Shown: in pieces, positions 33,430 to 40,838 of the stretch
Numbering within the stretch: position 1 is the first letter of the stretch
Layout: the number at the start of each line of letters is the position of its first letter
Assembly: GCA_017471445.1 (NCBI GenBank)
Contig: JAFUTJ010000021.1
Location: forward strand, 1-41,571
Source of the DNA: Alphaproteobacteria bacterium
GTDB taxonomy: Bacteria > Pseudomonadota > Alphaproteobacteria > Rs-D84
Length of the DNA: 41,571 bases
Direction: 5' to 3'
Translations under genes and position numbers: made by a program
Notes under the pieces: model-generated
What the model saw: the letters and a program-made list of their open reading frames with translations, nothing else
Database searches by the model: none
Told to the model about the DNA's origin: nothing

Positions 33430-34924
33430 TTACTCCATCGGTCTGACCATTGATTCAATAAATGCGATTTCATCTGCATCCAGGCCGTATTTTTTATACA
33501 GTTTCTCATCAGTCCACGGCTCGCTAAAATCCTGCATCGGAACAAATGAGTACACCCCTCTCATCGCATCTTGAGTGTTCTTTTTTAAAGAAATTAAAAA
33601 CATTACAAAAGCACTTTCAAGATACGCCTTATAATTCAGCGCTTCCTTTTGGGTGTCAAAAGCACCTGTCACTAAATATGTTTGTGTACAACACGAGTTT
33701 GGTTCGGCATAAATTGGTTTTATGACATCAGGCGTATTTCCGCTGCTACCGTTCCCCCAAGCTTTAGGAACTAAAATTTTATGCAGTGAAACAAGTTGTT
33801 CGTTGGCCACCACTTGCGATTTTTTTATCCAACCAATTTCTCCTCGACAAAATAATTTTATATTATGAACGGAATCTGAGCGTGTTTGGTAATCATTATA
33901 ATTAGAATATAATCCAAAGGGAGTCTGTGCGCTTATTATTGAATCAATGGTAGGTTCCGACAATTCTTTAACTTTCCGTAATATAGAAATAGCATTATTA
34001 TATCGTATAAATGTATTGCACCCTTGTTCTAATAAAGGTCTTTTAGAAAAGGAACTTATTTTGGATTTTTCGTGGGTATAAATATGGCAATCAGATTTGT
34101 TATCTCTGTCCCATAAGAAATAGCAAACACCTCCCTTTATCTCCACGCCAGGGAAACATTCTGAAGCATCTAAGAAATCATGTAATATCCTAATCCTGCT
34201 GTCTGATAACATAGAATCACGGAAAGCATCTAGACCGCGTCCACCGGCATACCAGCGCGCCGGAATTATCATGGAAACAAATCGAGGTTGCATATCTTTA
34301 GCTTTATTAACAAAATAATGATACAAAGGTGATGCTCCAGCACCAAAGCAACCATTGCTCAACTGGTACGGGGGATTACCTATAATTACATCAAATTTCA
34401 TGTTTGCTACCTCTTCTGCGTGGATGAACTGATATGCATGGGTTTCCAGGTCGTCTGTCCGATCGTACTCTGACTGTGCCGCGCCGCAATATTTACACTT
34501 ACCACCAACCCATGTATGCTCCGTTCGGCGATATTCAATGTTGCCATCGGCGTTCTTAAACTCATTACAAAGCGAATACTTACCATTCGCGGTTTTAGAG
34601 CAATATACAGACCGTCTGCTTAACAACGCCGTTAATTCTGTGATGGCGATGCCATACAACTGCTTGGTATAAATATGATTCAATCGTTCCTGTAAATCGG
34701 GGATTTTGTCTTCAAGCCCCACAATCAAACGTTTTGCGATTTCACGCAAAAACACGCCACTTTTACAGCACGGATCCAAAAAACGTCGCATCCGGATTTT
34801 CCCAAATATCCGCCGACAGCATATCCAGCATCTGGTTTGCGAGGGCTGGCGGCGTAAAAACCTCATCATTACTTAAATTGGCCAGACACGTCAAAACGTC
34901 CAGGTTATAATTATTACCCGGCAT
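33430..34924 (-). CDS. Eco57I-like adenine DNA methyltransferase, frameshifted
   Basis: The N-terminus lies in one frame from ATG 34924 (MPGNNYNLDVLTCLAN, DEVFTPPALANQMLDML) and runs into a stop. The rest lies one base away (FLDPCCKSGVFLREIAKRL onward). The frames meet in six A on the plus strand (34778-34783); five would give a continuous 497-residue enzyme. SAM-binding motif I is DPCCKSG (about 50-56) and the catalytic motif is NPPY (about 183-186), typical of N6-adenine methylation. A Cys cluster (KCKYCGA) may bind zinc. The ATG overlaps the upstream methyltransferase stop by 11 nt. As read, the product is broken; a sequencing error, a true mutation or phase variation are all possible. Confidence 0.85.
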
Positions 34925-35594
34925 CTTTTAACCCTTTGTAATCTGTTAATGGAAATTCACGAACCGGCATCGGCAGCCATGTGTCCCCACCTGTATCACG
35001 CGTGGCAAACAGGCTGAGATCATCTGAATCAACCAGACTGGAAAAATAGAAATCACGACGCTTAAACAAATCCCCTGAAACCAGTGACCATTCGGAAAAC
35101 CTGATGGGCTGTTCCGCGATATCCGCCCGGCGCAACGTCAATGTATCACCATGAATGATATTTTTGGACAAAATGAAATCTATGGCGTCAATAAATGCCG
35201 ATGGCGTTGGTTCAAACCCGAATATATCCGTGTATTCTGCCACACACATTGCACGCAGGGCATCACGACAATCCGCCACATTATCGGCCAGAATATCAAT
35301 GCCGTATATACTGCCCACCGCTAAAACCAGATACCGCCGATATTCCACCGGGCTTTTACGATACCTGTCGCGCAGCACGGAGAGTTTTCGCCGCAAAATT
35401 TCAGTTAAGAACGCACCCTTGCCACAGGCGGGCTCCAAAAAGCGACTATCGATACGGGATGTTTCCTGGGCCACCATGTCCAGCATGGCATTCACCTCAC
35501 GCGGGTTGGTAAAAACCTCGCCATGATTGGCAATCCGCGCCTTGGACACGATTTGTTTATTTTCATTCAACCCTTTCTTGGCCGACTGGCACAT
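34914..35594 (-). CDS. SAM-dependent methyltransferase-domain subunit of the R-M system
   Basis: The 226-residue protein has RIANHGEVFTNPREVNAMLD and motif I FLEPACGKGAFLTEIL (about 52-67), as in N6-adenine methyltransferases, then the acidic IYGIDI strand. It ends before any NPPY motif, so it cannot methylate alone. The next gene overlaps it by 11 nt and carries NPPY. Such pairs may act as one enzyme, with this protein helping in binding or specificity. No Shine-Dalgarno sequence is clear before ATG 35594. The upstream neighbour on the same strand is the invertase gene, about 80 bp away. Confidence 0.82.
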   Translation of the reverse strand: MCQSAKKGLNENKQIVSKARIANHGEVFTNPREVNAMLDMVAQETSRIDSRFLEPACGKGAFLTEILRRKLSVLRDRYRKSPVEYRRYLVLAVGSIYGIDILADNVADCRDALRAMCVAEYTDIFGFEPTPSAFIDAIDFILSKNIIHGDTLTLRRADIAEQPIRFSEWSLVSGDLFKRRDFYFSSLVDSDDLSLFATRDTGGDTWLPMPVREFPLTDYKGLKDAG

Positions 35595-35661
35595 CTATAC
35601 GAAGGGATTGTTGTAATATTAAACGGGTTGATTTTCTGGCTTTTTTTGTTTATAATTTTGG

Positions 35662-35708
35662 AACAATAAAAGGTTCATATTTTTGAAACAAGGAACCTGG
35701 TTATTGTT
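35662..35708. repeat. Interrupted inverted repeat at the 3' end of the invertase gene
   Basis: AACAATAA-AA-AGGTTC (35662-35676) faces GAACCT-GG-TTATTGTT (35693-35708), with a 16-bp centre. It overlaps the last codons and stop of the invertase gene. It could be a recombination site of that enzyme or a weak terminator of its mRNA. Confidence 0.65.
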
Positions 35709-36271
35709 GGTGGACTGACCCTTATTTTTCGGGCAATTTCACGTTTTGATACACCTGCTGCATACATGTCCAGAATCAAATTTTCATGTCCATCCAATAT
35801 ATGTGTCGGATTGCGCCCACCCGACGGTCGCCCCAGTTTTACACCCCGCATTTGCAGGGCGGACAGTGCCTCCTTGGTTCGCTGTGCGATTAGATTTCTC
35901 TCTATTTCTGCAGACAGGCCGAATGCAAACGCCAAGACCTTTGACTGTATATTATCGCCCAGTTCATAGCCGTCTTTGACCGTGTACAGGCGCGCACCGA
36001 TTTTTATACAATGTTCCAAAATACGCATAATCATGAACATTTTTCGCCCAAGCCTAGACAATTCACTGCATATTATCACGTCACCCGGGCGCAATCGGCG
36101 CAGCATACCGCCCAGCGCGCGTTCTTCCGGCTCCGTTACACCGGATATGCCGGAATCTTCTATATATTTACCTATGCAAAACCCGAGTTTCGCAGCCTTC
36201 GCCTCTATCCCCAGTTTTTGATTTGCACAGTCTTGTTTGTCGGTTGAAACCCGTATATAGCCATATATCAT
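35675..36271 (-). CDS. Serine recombinase, Mpi-type DNA invertase
   Basis: The 198-residue protein has the resolvase domain with the catalytic Ser in MIYGYIRVSTDKQ (S9), ICSELSRLGRKMFMIM, and QSKVLAFAFGLSAEIERNLIAQRT. A C-terminal helix-turn-helix follows (AAGVSKREIARKIRVSPPTITRF). The region around QSKVLAFAFGLSAEIERNL is typical of the Mpi family of master DNA invertases, which flip promoters at many loci in Bacteroides. Its ATG overlaps the DUF2924 stop (ATGA), with AAAGG before it. The close link with a restriction-modification locus suggests that it may switch island genes, but no invertible promoter was proved here. Confidence 0.92.
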   Translation of the reverse strand: MIYGYIRVSTDKQDCANQKLGIEAKAAKLGFCIGKYIEDSGISGVTEPEERALGGMLRRLRPGDVIICSELSRLGRKMFMIMRILEHCIKIGARLYTVKDGYELGDNIQSKVLAFAFGLSAEIERNLIAQRTKEALSALQMRGVKLGRPSGGRNPTHILDGHENLILDMYAAGVSKREIARKIRVSPPTITRFLVSKI

Positions 36272-36711
36272 CCTTTGCTCCTTATATTATCAAATCCAAA
36301 GAAATGGTTACCAGACATTTTGTGGCCACATATTTCTGTCGCAATCGCCGACAATGTTGAATAAGGCTTGCCGTTATATGCAAACCTATCCTTTGCTACA
36401 ACGCGCACGACATGTTCCGCACCACGGAACTTTTTTACTAATTCTGTTCCGGGCTTTAAATGATATTTAACCTTGTGTGAACGGCCGCTATATAACTCCG
36501 GACCCTTAGCATATTTGAACAAACGACTCAAATGCCGTGATTCTATTTTGTATCTCATTTGTTCGCATTGAATTTTGTACCATAATGGCTTCATCTGGGG
36601 CTTGCCGCCGGTAAAGTAATGTCCCCATAAGTGCGTTATCTTTTCCTTGGGCAGTGCCCGTAAATCCGCCATATTTTTAGGCAATTCGCCGCAATATTTT
36701 CTTAATGCCAT
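36268..36711 (-). CDS. DUF2924 family protein, partner of the large serine recombinase
   Basis: ATG 36711 is chosen because AAAAAGGA stands 7 nt before it; the frame is open further upstream. The 147-residue protein has LRALPKEKITHLWGHYF, YKIQCEQMRYKI and the C-terminal FAYNGKPYSTLSAIATEICG followed by SGNHFFG. This is the DUF2924 pattern, a DNA-binding-like family found beside large serine recombinases in Alphaproteobacteria and phages. It may act as a directionality factor. It is divergent from the recombinase gene and overlaps the invertase start by 4 nt. Confidence 0.85.
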   Translation of the reverse strand: MALRKYCGELPKNMADLRALPKEKITHLWGHYFTGGKPQMKPLWYKIQCEQMRYKIESRHLSRLFKYAKGPELYSGRSHKVKYHLKPGTELVKKFRGAEHVVRVVAKDRFAYNGKPYSTLSAIATEICGHKMSGNHFFGFDNIRSKG

Positions 36712-36732
36712 AGCCATGTCCTTTTTGTTGCA

Positions 36733-36761
36733 ATTACTGCTTACACCGCCCCATAAGTCAA
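36733..36761 (-). promoter_or_regulatory. Candidate promoter of the DUF2924-led operon
   Basis: TTGACT (36756-36761), a 17-bp spacer and AGTAAT (36733-36738) lie on the minus strand inside the divergent interval. The -10 box is weak. Confidence 0.4.
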
Positions 36762-36799
36762 GTCTAATAAAGCACTGGACTTCCCTTGCTTTGTAAGCA
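36738..36799. repeat. Inverted repeat between DUF2924 and the large recombinase
   Basis: TGCTTACA (36738-36745) and TGTAAGCA (36792-36799) flank 46 bp that also hold AAGTC/GACTT. The spacing and place suggest an operator shared by the divergent genes or part of an attachment site. Confidence 0.6.
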
Positions 36800-36827
36800 C
36801 TAATGCCAACAACCAAAGGGTAAAAAC

Positions 36828-38468
36828 ATGCAAATTGTGAACTGTGCCGTATATGTTAGAAAATCCAGCGAACGCGGATTAGACCAAGAATTCAACAGTC
36901 TGAACAATCAGGAATTGGCCTGTAAATCATATATCGCATCCCAAACCTTTCAAGGATGGCAATATTTCAAAACATATAGCGATGGAGGCATCTCTGGCGG
37001 AACGATGGCGCGGCCAGGCCTGCAAGAAATGCTGAGCAACATCAAAACAGGCAAGATTCAATGCGTATTGGTCTATAAAATTGACCGCCTGTCGCGCAGC
37101 ATTTATGACTTTAAGAGCATGATGAAAAAGGATTTTGAACCGCATAACTGCAATCTGGTCAGCATCACACAAAGCTTTGACACCAACACCGCCACGGGTA
37201 AATTGACGCTGAATATGCTACTATCGTTTGCAGAGTTTGAGCGAGAAGTTGCCAGTGAACGCGTCCGCGATAAAATGCGTGCCACCAAATCCAAAGGCCT
37301 GTGGGTCGGTGGGGTTCCGCCGCTAGGCTATGATAGCCAATTTGGAAAACTAGTTCCAAATGAAAAAGAGGCTCCATTGGTCAAAACCATATTTGAAACG
37401 TATCTAAACAGCACCAGCATACTGGACTGCCGCGATTATATTACCGCACTCGGTATTCGGGGCAAGGCATGGCAAACAAAGAAAGGCGAAACGCGTGGCG
37501 GTCGGGAAATAACCACAAATATAATTGAACGGATTTTGAAAAATCAAATTTATCTGGGAAAATTGCCCAACAAATCAACCGGCGAGGTCTTTGATGGCAA
37601 ACACCTAGCCATAATCGACAAAACACTGTTTGACGCAGTCCAAGCCAAAATCCAAGCAAACAACAACCACCCAGGTTCCGGATATCGCCTTGGTACGGCA
37701 TTATTACACAACAAGATACAGACCGCCGACGGAACCGTCCTAAAGAATAAATCCGGCCAGAAAAACCATAACTCACACCGACGGTACAGATACTATTCCG
37801 GCGGTGGTGTATCCCTGCCTATGGGGGATATTGACGGCATTGTAATCGATACAATAAAAAAGTTTCTGGATTCAGACCTGGGGTGTTTTAATGATGAAAA
37901 GCGATTCTGCTTCAAACAAACCACTTTCAGCCCAGATCTTATCGGGCCAATGGTCGCCAAAATTGTGTATTATTGCCAAAAACAGGTAATATTTATAAAC
38001 ATTGCGGACCTGGGATACCTGACTCAATTCCGCAACACAGGTCACATAAATACAAATAACAGCCCAATGCCGTGCGACATATCGGCCGATGAGAAATATG
38101 CCATAATTGAGACAGAGGTTATTATATCCAGCCGAACATGCATAAACCATCGAAACAGTGGTGGCAGTCGGGATTTATTAACCAAAACAGAAAACGCAAC
38201 AATGTTAATCAAGGCCTTGGGATACGCATGGAAATACAAACAACAATACGAAAGCGGAACCGGAATCCGCGAACTGGCAGAAACCGAAAAACGCGACCAG
38301 CGCACAATTTATAAACACCTGAACCTGGCGTACCTATCGCCACGGATTATCAACGACATCATGGATAGCAAAATCCCAGCCCGCATCAACCTGCAGACCT
38401 TGTTCCAAATTGCGAGTAAATATGAGAATTTCGCAGAACAAGAACGGGAGTTTTATGGAGTTTATTAA
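36828..38468 (+). CDS. Large serine recombinase (integrase)
   Basis: The 546-residue protein begins with the resolvase catalytic domain (AVYVRKSSERG, S13 probable nucleophile; VYKIDRLSRSIYDF; SFAEFEREVASERVRDKM). The recombinase domain follows (GVPPLGYDSQFGKLVPNE, LKNQIYLGKLPNKSTGEVF). The next part has RRYRYYSG, where this group has a shortened zinc-ribbon region. The C-terminal part includes a helix-turn-helix-like stretch (IRELAETEKRDQRTIYKHLNL) and LSPRIINDIMDSKIPA. Such enzymes integrate and excise elements between attB and attP. AAAGGG is 7 nt before ATG. It is probably the enzyme that placed the island. It transcribes away from the DUF2924 operon. Confidence 0.95.
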   Translation: MQIVNCAVYVRKSSERGLDQEFNSLNNQELACKSYIASQTFQGWQYFKTYSDGGISGGTMARPGLQEMLSNIKTGKIQCVLVYKIDRLSRSIYDFKSMMKKDFEPHNCNLVSITQSFDTNTATGKLTLNMLLSFAEFEREVASERVRDKMRATKSKGLWVGGVPPLGYDSQFGKLVPNEKEAPLVKTIFETYLNSTSILDCRDYITALGIRGKAWQTKKGETRGGREITTNIIERILKNQIYLGKLPNKSTGEVFDGKHLAIIDKTLFDAVQAKIQANNNHPGSGYRLGTALLHNKIQTADGTVLKNKSGQKNHNSHRRYRYYSGGGVSLPMGDIDGIVIDTIKKFLDSDLGCFNDEKRFCFKQTTFSPDLIGPMVAKIVYYCQKQVIFINIADLGYLTQFRNTGHINTNNSPMPCDISADEKYAIIETEVIISSRTCINHRNSGGSRDLLTKTENATMLIKALGYAWKYKQQYESGTGIRELAETEKRDQRTIYKHLNLAYLSPRIINDIMDSKIPARINLQTLFQIASKYENFAEQEREFYGVY

Positions 38469-38497
38469 TTGACAATACTATTTAAACAAAATAAAGT
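38469..38497 (+). promoter_or_regulatory. Promoter of the AT-rich two-TM gene
   Basis: A consensus TTGACA (38469-38474), a 17-bp spacer and TAAAGT (38492-38497) begin right after the recombinase stop, 7 nt before ATG 38504. Confidence 0.5.
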
Positions 38498-38503
38498 AAT
38501 ATC

Positions 38504-39376
38504 ATGAACAAAAAAATAATATCAATTTTGCCTTTAGGCGTAGCTTTAGTTGTTGGCAGTGCTTTTTTCGTTTGTAGTTATTTCCTTTTGGAAGAAAATG
38601 TTAAAAATCTATTAATAAATTTATCTGCAACATTAGTGGGTATAACCATTTCTTATTTCTCTTACAACAAAATACAAAAATGGTCAGATAAAAAACTACA
38701 ACAAATCTTATTTGATTATTCTAAATCGCAAATTGATTCTGAAATTCTTTCAATAATCAACCAAATACAAAAAATGATATATCCTTTAGATAACAGAGAC
38801 ATTTCATTTAATGGAATCAATAAATTATTATCATTGTCTGAAAAAGATTTAGTAAATTCTTTGGAAAAAGTAGAGCTTTTGGGGTACCAGATTTTCAAAA
38901 ATTGGGATTTTTCTATTAGTAATATAAAAAAAATTATTGAAAATGAGTTTACTTTGAAATATATGTCAAACAATCACGTTATCATACTTGTAGATATCTT
39001 GAACAGTATAGAAAATATAAATAGGCTGTACAATTATAAAGATGATTTGTTTGAAAATACAGGAAAGGTTAATCATAATTTCATCATAGTTCCTCCTAAT
39101 AGAAATCAATATTTACCAGACAGATCTATTTTGCTAAGAAAAATGGATGGCAAGCCAGAGAATACTGGTATTGTAGTAGATTTTGGGGATTTGCCATTAT
39201 ATAAATTAAAATATGCTTTAAATGTTTACAAAATAAAAAATCCAGAATTATACATAAAAACGATATATATAATTTTGAAAAACATAAAAAAATGGCTCAA
39301 ATTAACGAATAATGAACTTTTTATAACCTTAAAAAATACACGTGTATGGGACAAAGAAAAAGAACGCTATTTATAA
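38504..39376 (+). CDS. AT-rich two-TM protein of unknown function
   Basis: The 290-residue protein has two membrane helices at about 7-30 (LPLGVALVVGSAFFVCSYF) and 35-55 (LLINLSATLVGITISYFSY). A long cytoplasmic part follows, rich in Asn, Ile and Lys. No known motif is visible. Codon use is far more AT-rich than in the recombinase next to it or the core genes, which points to recent transfer from another donor. It is the last gene before the tRNA-Pro region and may be cargo of the island. A defence effector role is possible but unsupported. Confidence 0.72.
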   Translation: MNKKIISILPLGVALVVGSAFFVCSYFLLEENVKNLLINLSATLVGITISYFSYNKIQKWSDKKLQQILFDYSKSQIDSEILSIINQIQKMIYPLDNRDISFNGINKLLSLSEKDLVNSLEKVELLGYQIFKNWDFSISNIKKIIENEFTLKYMSNNHVIILVDILNSIENINRLYNYKDDLFENTGKVNHNFIIVPPNRNQYLPDRSILLRKMDGKPENTGIVVDFGDLPLYKLKYALNVYKIKNPELYIKTIYIILKNIKKWLKLTNNELFITLKNTRVWDKEKERYL

Positions 39377-39636
39377 AAGAAGCCCTCCGCTAAAAAAATA
39401 CTTTTACCAATGTTTATATAATTTACAGCAACATATTGAGCATATTGTCTGGTAAAATGTTGTTAAATTTATTGACTGTTGACTCCGCAAAATTGGGCAT
39501 TGTATACGTTCCAGGATATTATGGGTGGATTTGCAGATATTAGGGGAATACCGGAGTCAATGCTTTGCGCGAATGCCGGCGGTTTGCGGCGAACACACGA
39601 AAAAAAGTCGCAACAATGCGCGACCTTTCTAATTAC
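39377..39636. other. Interval between the island and tRNA-Pro
   Basis: No gene is supported. The frames that run into the tRNA from either strand are the usual false ORFs that cross tRNA genes. An inverted repeat GACTCCG (39481-39487)/CGGAGTC (39552-39558) flanks 64 bp. Base composition returns to that of the core chromosome from about 39480, so an island edge may lie near here. Confidence 0.4.
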
Positions 39637-39713
39637 TGGTCGGGGCGAAAGGATTCGAACCTTCGACATCTTGCTCCCAAAGCAAGCACTCTACCAGACT
39701 GAGCTACGCCCCG
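39637..39713 (-). tRNA. tRNA-Pro(TGG)
   Basis: The acceptor stem CGGGGCG/CGCCCCG, discriminator A and encoded CCA (39637-39639) frame a 77-nt cloverleaf. The anticodon loop is TTTGGGA with TGG at 39677-39679. The T-arm has GGTTCGAATCC. Confidence 0.97.
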
Positions 39714-39724
39714 AAACAGGTCAG

Positions 39725-39752
39725 ATTATATCACCTTTTTATACAAATGCAA
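39725..39752 (-). promoter_or_regulatory. Promoter of tRNA-Pro
   Basis: TTGCAT (39747-39752), a 16-bp spacer and TATAAT (39725-39730) preceded by TGA lie 11 nt before the tRNA 5' end. Confidence 0.65.
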
Positions 39753-39810
39753 CTTTTTATAAACGCACGTAAATAATTTATGCTTGTTAAAAAATTGTAA
39801 AGTTTATATC

Positions 39811-40827
39811 ATGAATATTATGGTACGGATGGTTGGGATTTTTATTGCAATAATGCTGGTTCTGGGGAATGCAGGTGCGGTTACAACACGCGCGGCCGTT
39901 GCCGCACGAAATACCGCCGCCGCCCGTGGTGCTGGCGCGGCAACAAATACCAGTAATTATAACTATAATTACATGTACCCATATATGACAAACCAAATGC
40001 GTACCGCAATGAATCCCGGCACTATAAATACCCGGGCAACCAATCCAATTAATACGGTTGTGCGTACGTCCCCTGGCACTGGCACATCGCGTCGGGTTGT
40101 GCCACGAACGACCGCCCGTGCGGCAACGCGCACCCCGAATACGATGACAGGCACCGTTGCCACGCCATCAACCGCAACGGCAAATCGCCGTGTGGTTCCG
40201 CGGGCCGCGGCACGCAGTGCGACACCGACAACCGCCACCATGGTACGTGGTGCCACGCGGGGCGAAACATCCACAACCAATGCGCGGGCATCAACCGGTG
40301 CAATTGCCGCAACATCGCAAAGTGGTACAATTTCGTCGGCACGATGCATGGCGGATTATACCGAATGCATGAATAATTACTGTGTGCGTGAAAATACAGC
40401 ATATAATAAATGTTATTGCAGTGCGAAATTGGCACAAATTGATGCAACATACAAAGACGATATAAATAACTTGATTGAACAAATTATCGCGATTAAGAAC
40501 GGCAGCAATAATATAAACGCCGCCGAAATTAACGAATATTGGATGTCAACAATTGGTAAATATTACGGCGAAAATTCGTGGACAAATGTTGATAACGCAT
40601 TGAACGGGATTGATTGGTCAACGTTCGAAAGTCGCGTCCGCGGGCAACAGGCATTTGCCACCGGACACGAATATTGTGCCCAGCATTTACGCGGATGTTT
40701 CTATATGGCATCAAATATGCGCGATGCGTACCGTTCGGAAATCGCGCGCGATTGCGCAACATATGAAACAAACCTGCAACGGATTAAGGCCGCCGCCGAA
40801 ACAGTTATCGCAACATATCAAGAATAA
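39811..40827 (+). CDS. Exported Cys-motif protein with Arg/Thr/Ala repeats
   Basis: ATG 39811 gives 338 residues with a signal peptide (VGIFIAIMLVLGNAGAV). Residues of about 30-170 are low-complexity, rich in Ala, Thr and Arg, with RRVVPRTTARAATRTP and RRVVPRAAARSATPTT as an imperfect repeat. The C-terminal 160 residues hold CMADYTECMNNYCVREN and NKCYCSAKLAQIDATY, then more Cys (EYCAQHLRGCFYM, RDCATY). The C-x(6)-C-x(3)-YC core is shared with the protein at 15173. The positive low-complexity part could bind cell-wall polymers or DNA; that is only a guess. The start could also be ATG 39820. It converges with the gene at 40839. Confidence 0.8.
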   Translation: MNIMVRMVGIFIAIMLVLGNAGAVTTRAAVAARNTAAARGAGAATNTSNYNYNYMYPYMTNQMRTAMNPGTINTRATNPINTVVRTSPGTGTSRRVVPRTTARAATRTPNTMTGTVATPSTATANRRVVPRAAARSATPTTATMVRGATRGETSTTNARASTGAIAATSQSGTISSARCMADYTECMNNYCVRENTAYNKCYCSAKLAQIDATYKDDINNLIEQIIAIKNGSNNINAAEINEYWMSTIGKYYGENSWTNVDNALNGIDWSTFESRVRGQQAFATGHEYCAQHLRGCFYMASNMRDAYRSEIARDCATYETNLQRIKAAAETVIATYQE

Positions 40828-40838
40828 ATATTTTGCAT

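Larger units (their letters stand above)
26650..39376. mobile_element. Probable integrated defence/mobility island
   Basis: The segment holds a large serine recombinase, a second serine invertase, DUF2924, restriction-modification genes, an Abi_2-like gene and proteins with base use more AT-rich than the core genes. Core-type genes and terminators end at about 26.4 kb, and tRNA-Pro resumes at 39.6 kb. The exact ends are not proved: no long direct repeat was found by eye. Confidence 0.55.

Noticed and set aside
39637..39713. tRNA-Pro as the attachment site of the island
   Set aside because: The integrase is a serine type, which rarely uses tRNA genes, and no copy of the tRNA 3' end was seen at the other side.
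39469..39772. Frames on both strands across tRNA-Pro
   Set aside because: Frames of this kind (containing RGERIRTFDILLPK or KVRILSPRP) are artefacts of tRNA sequence.
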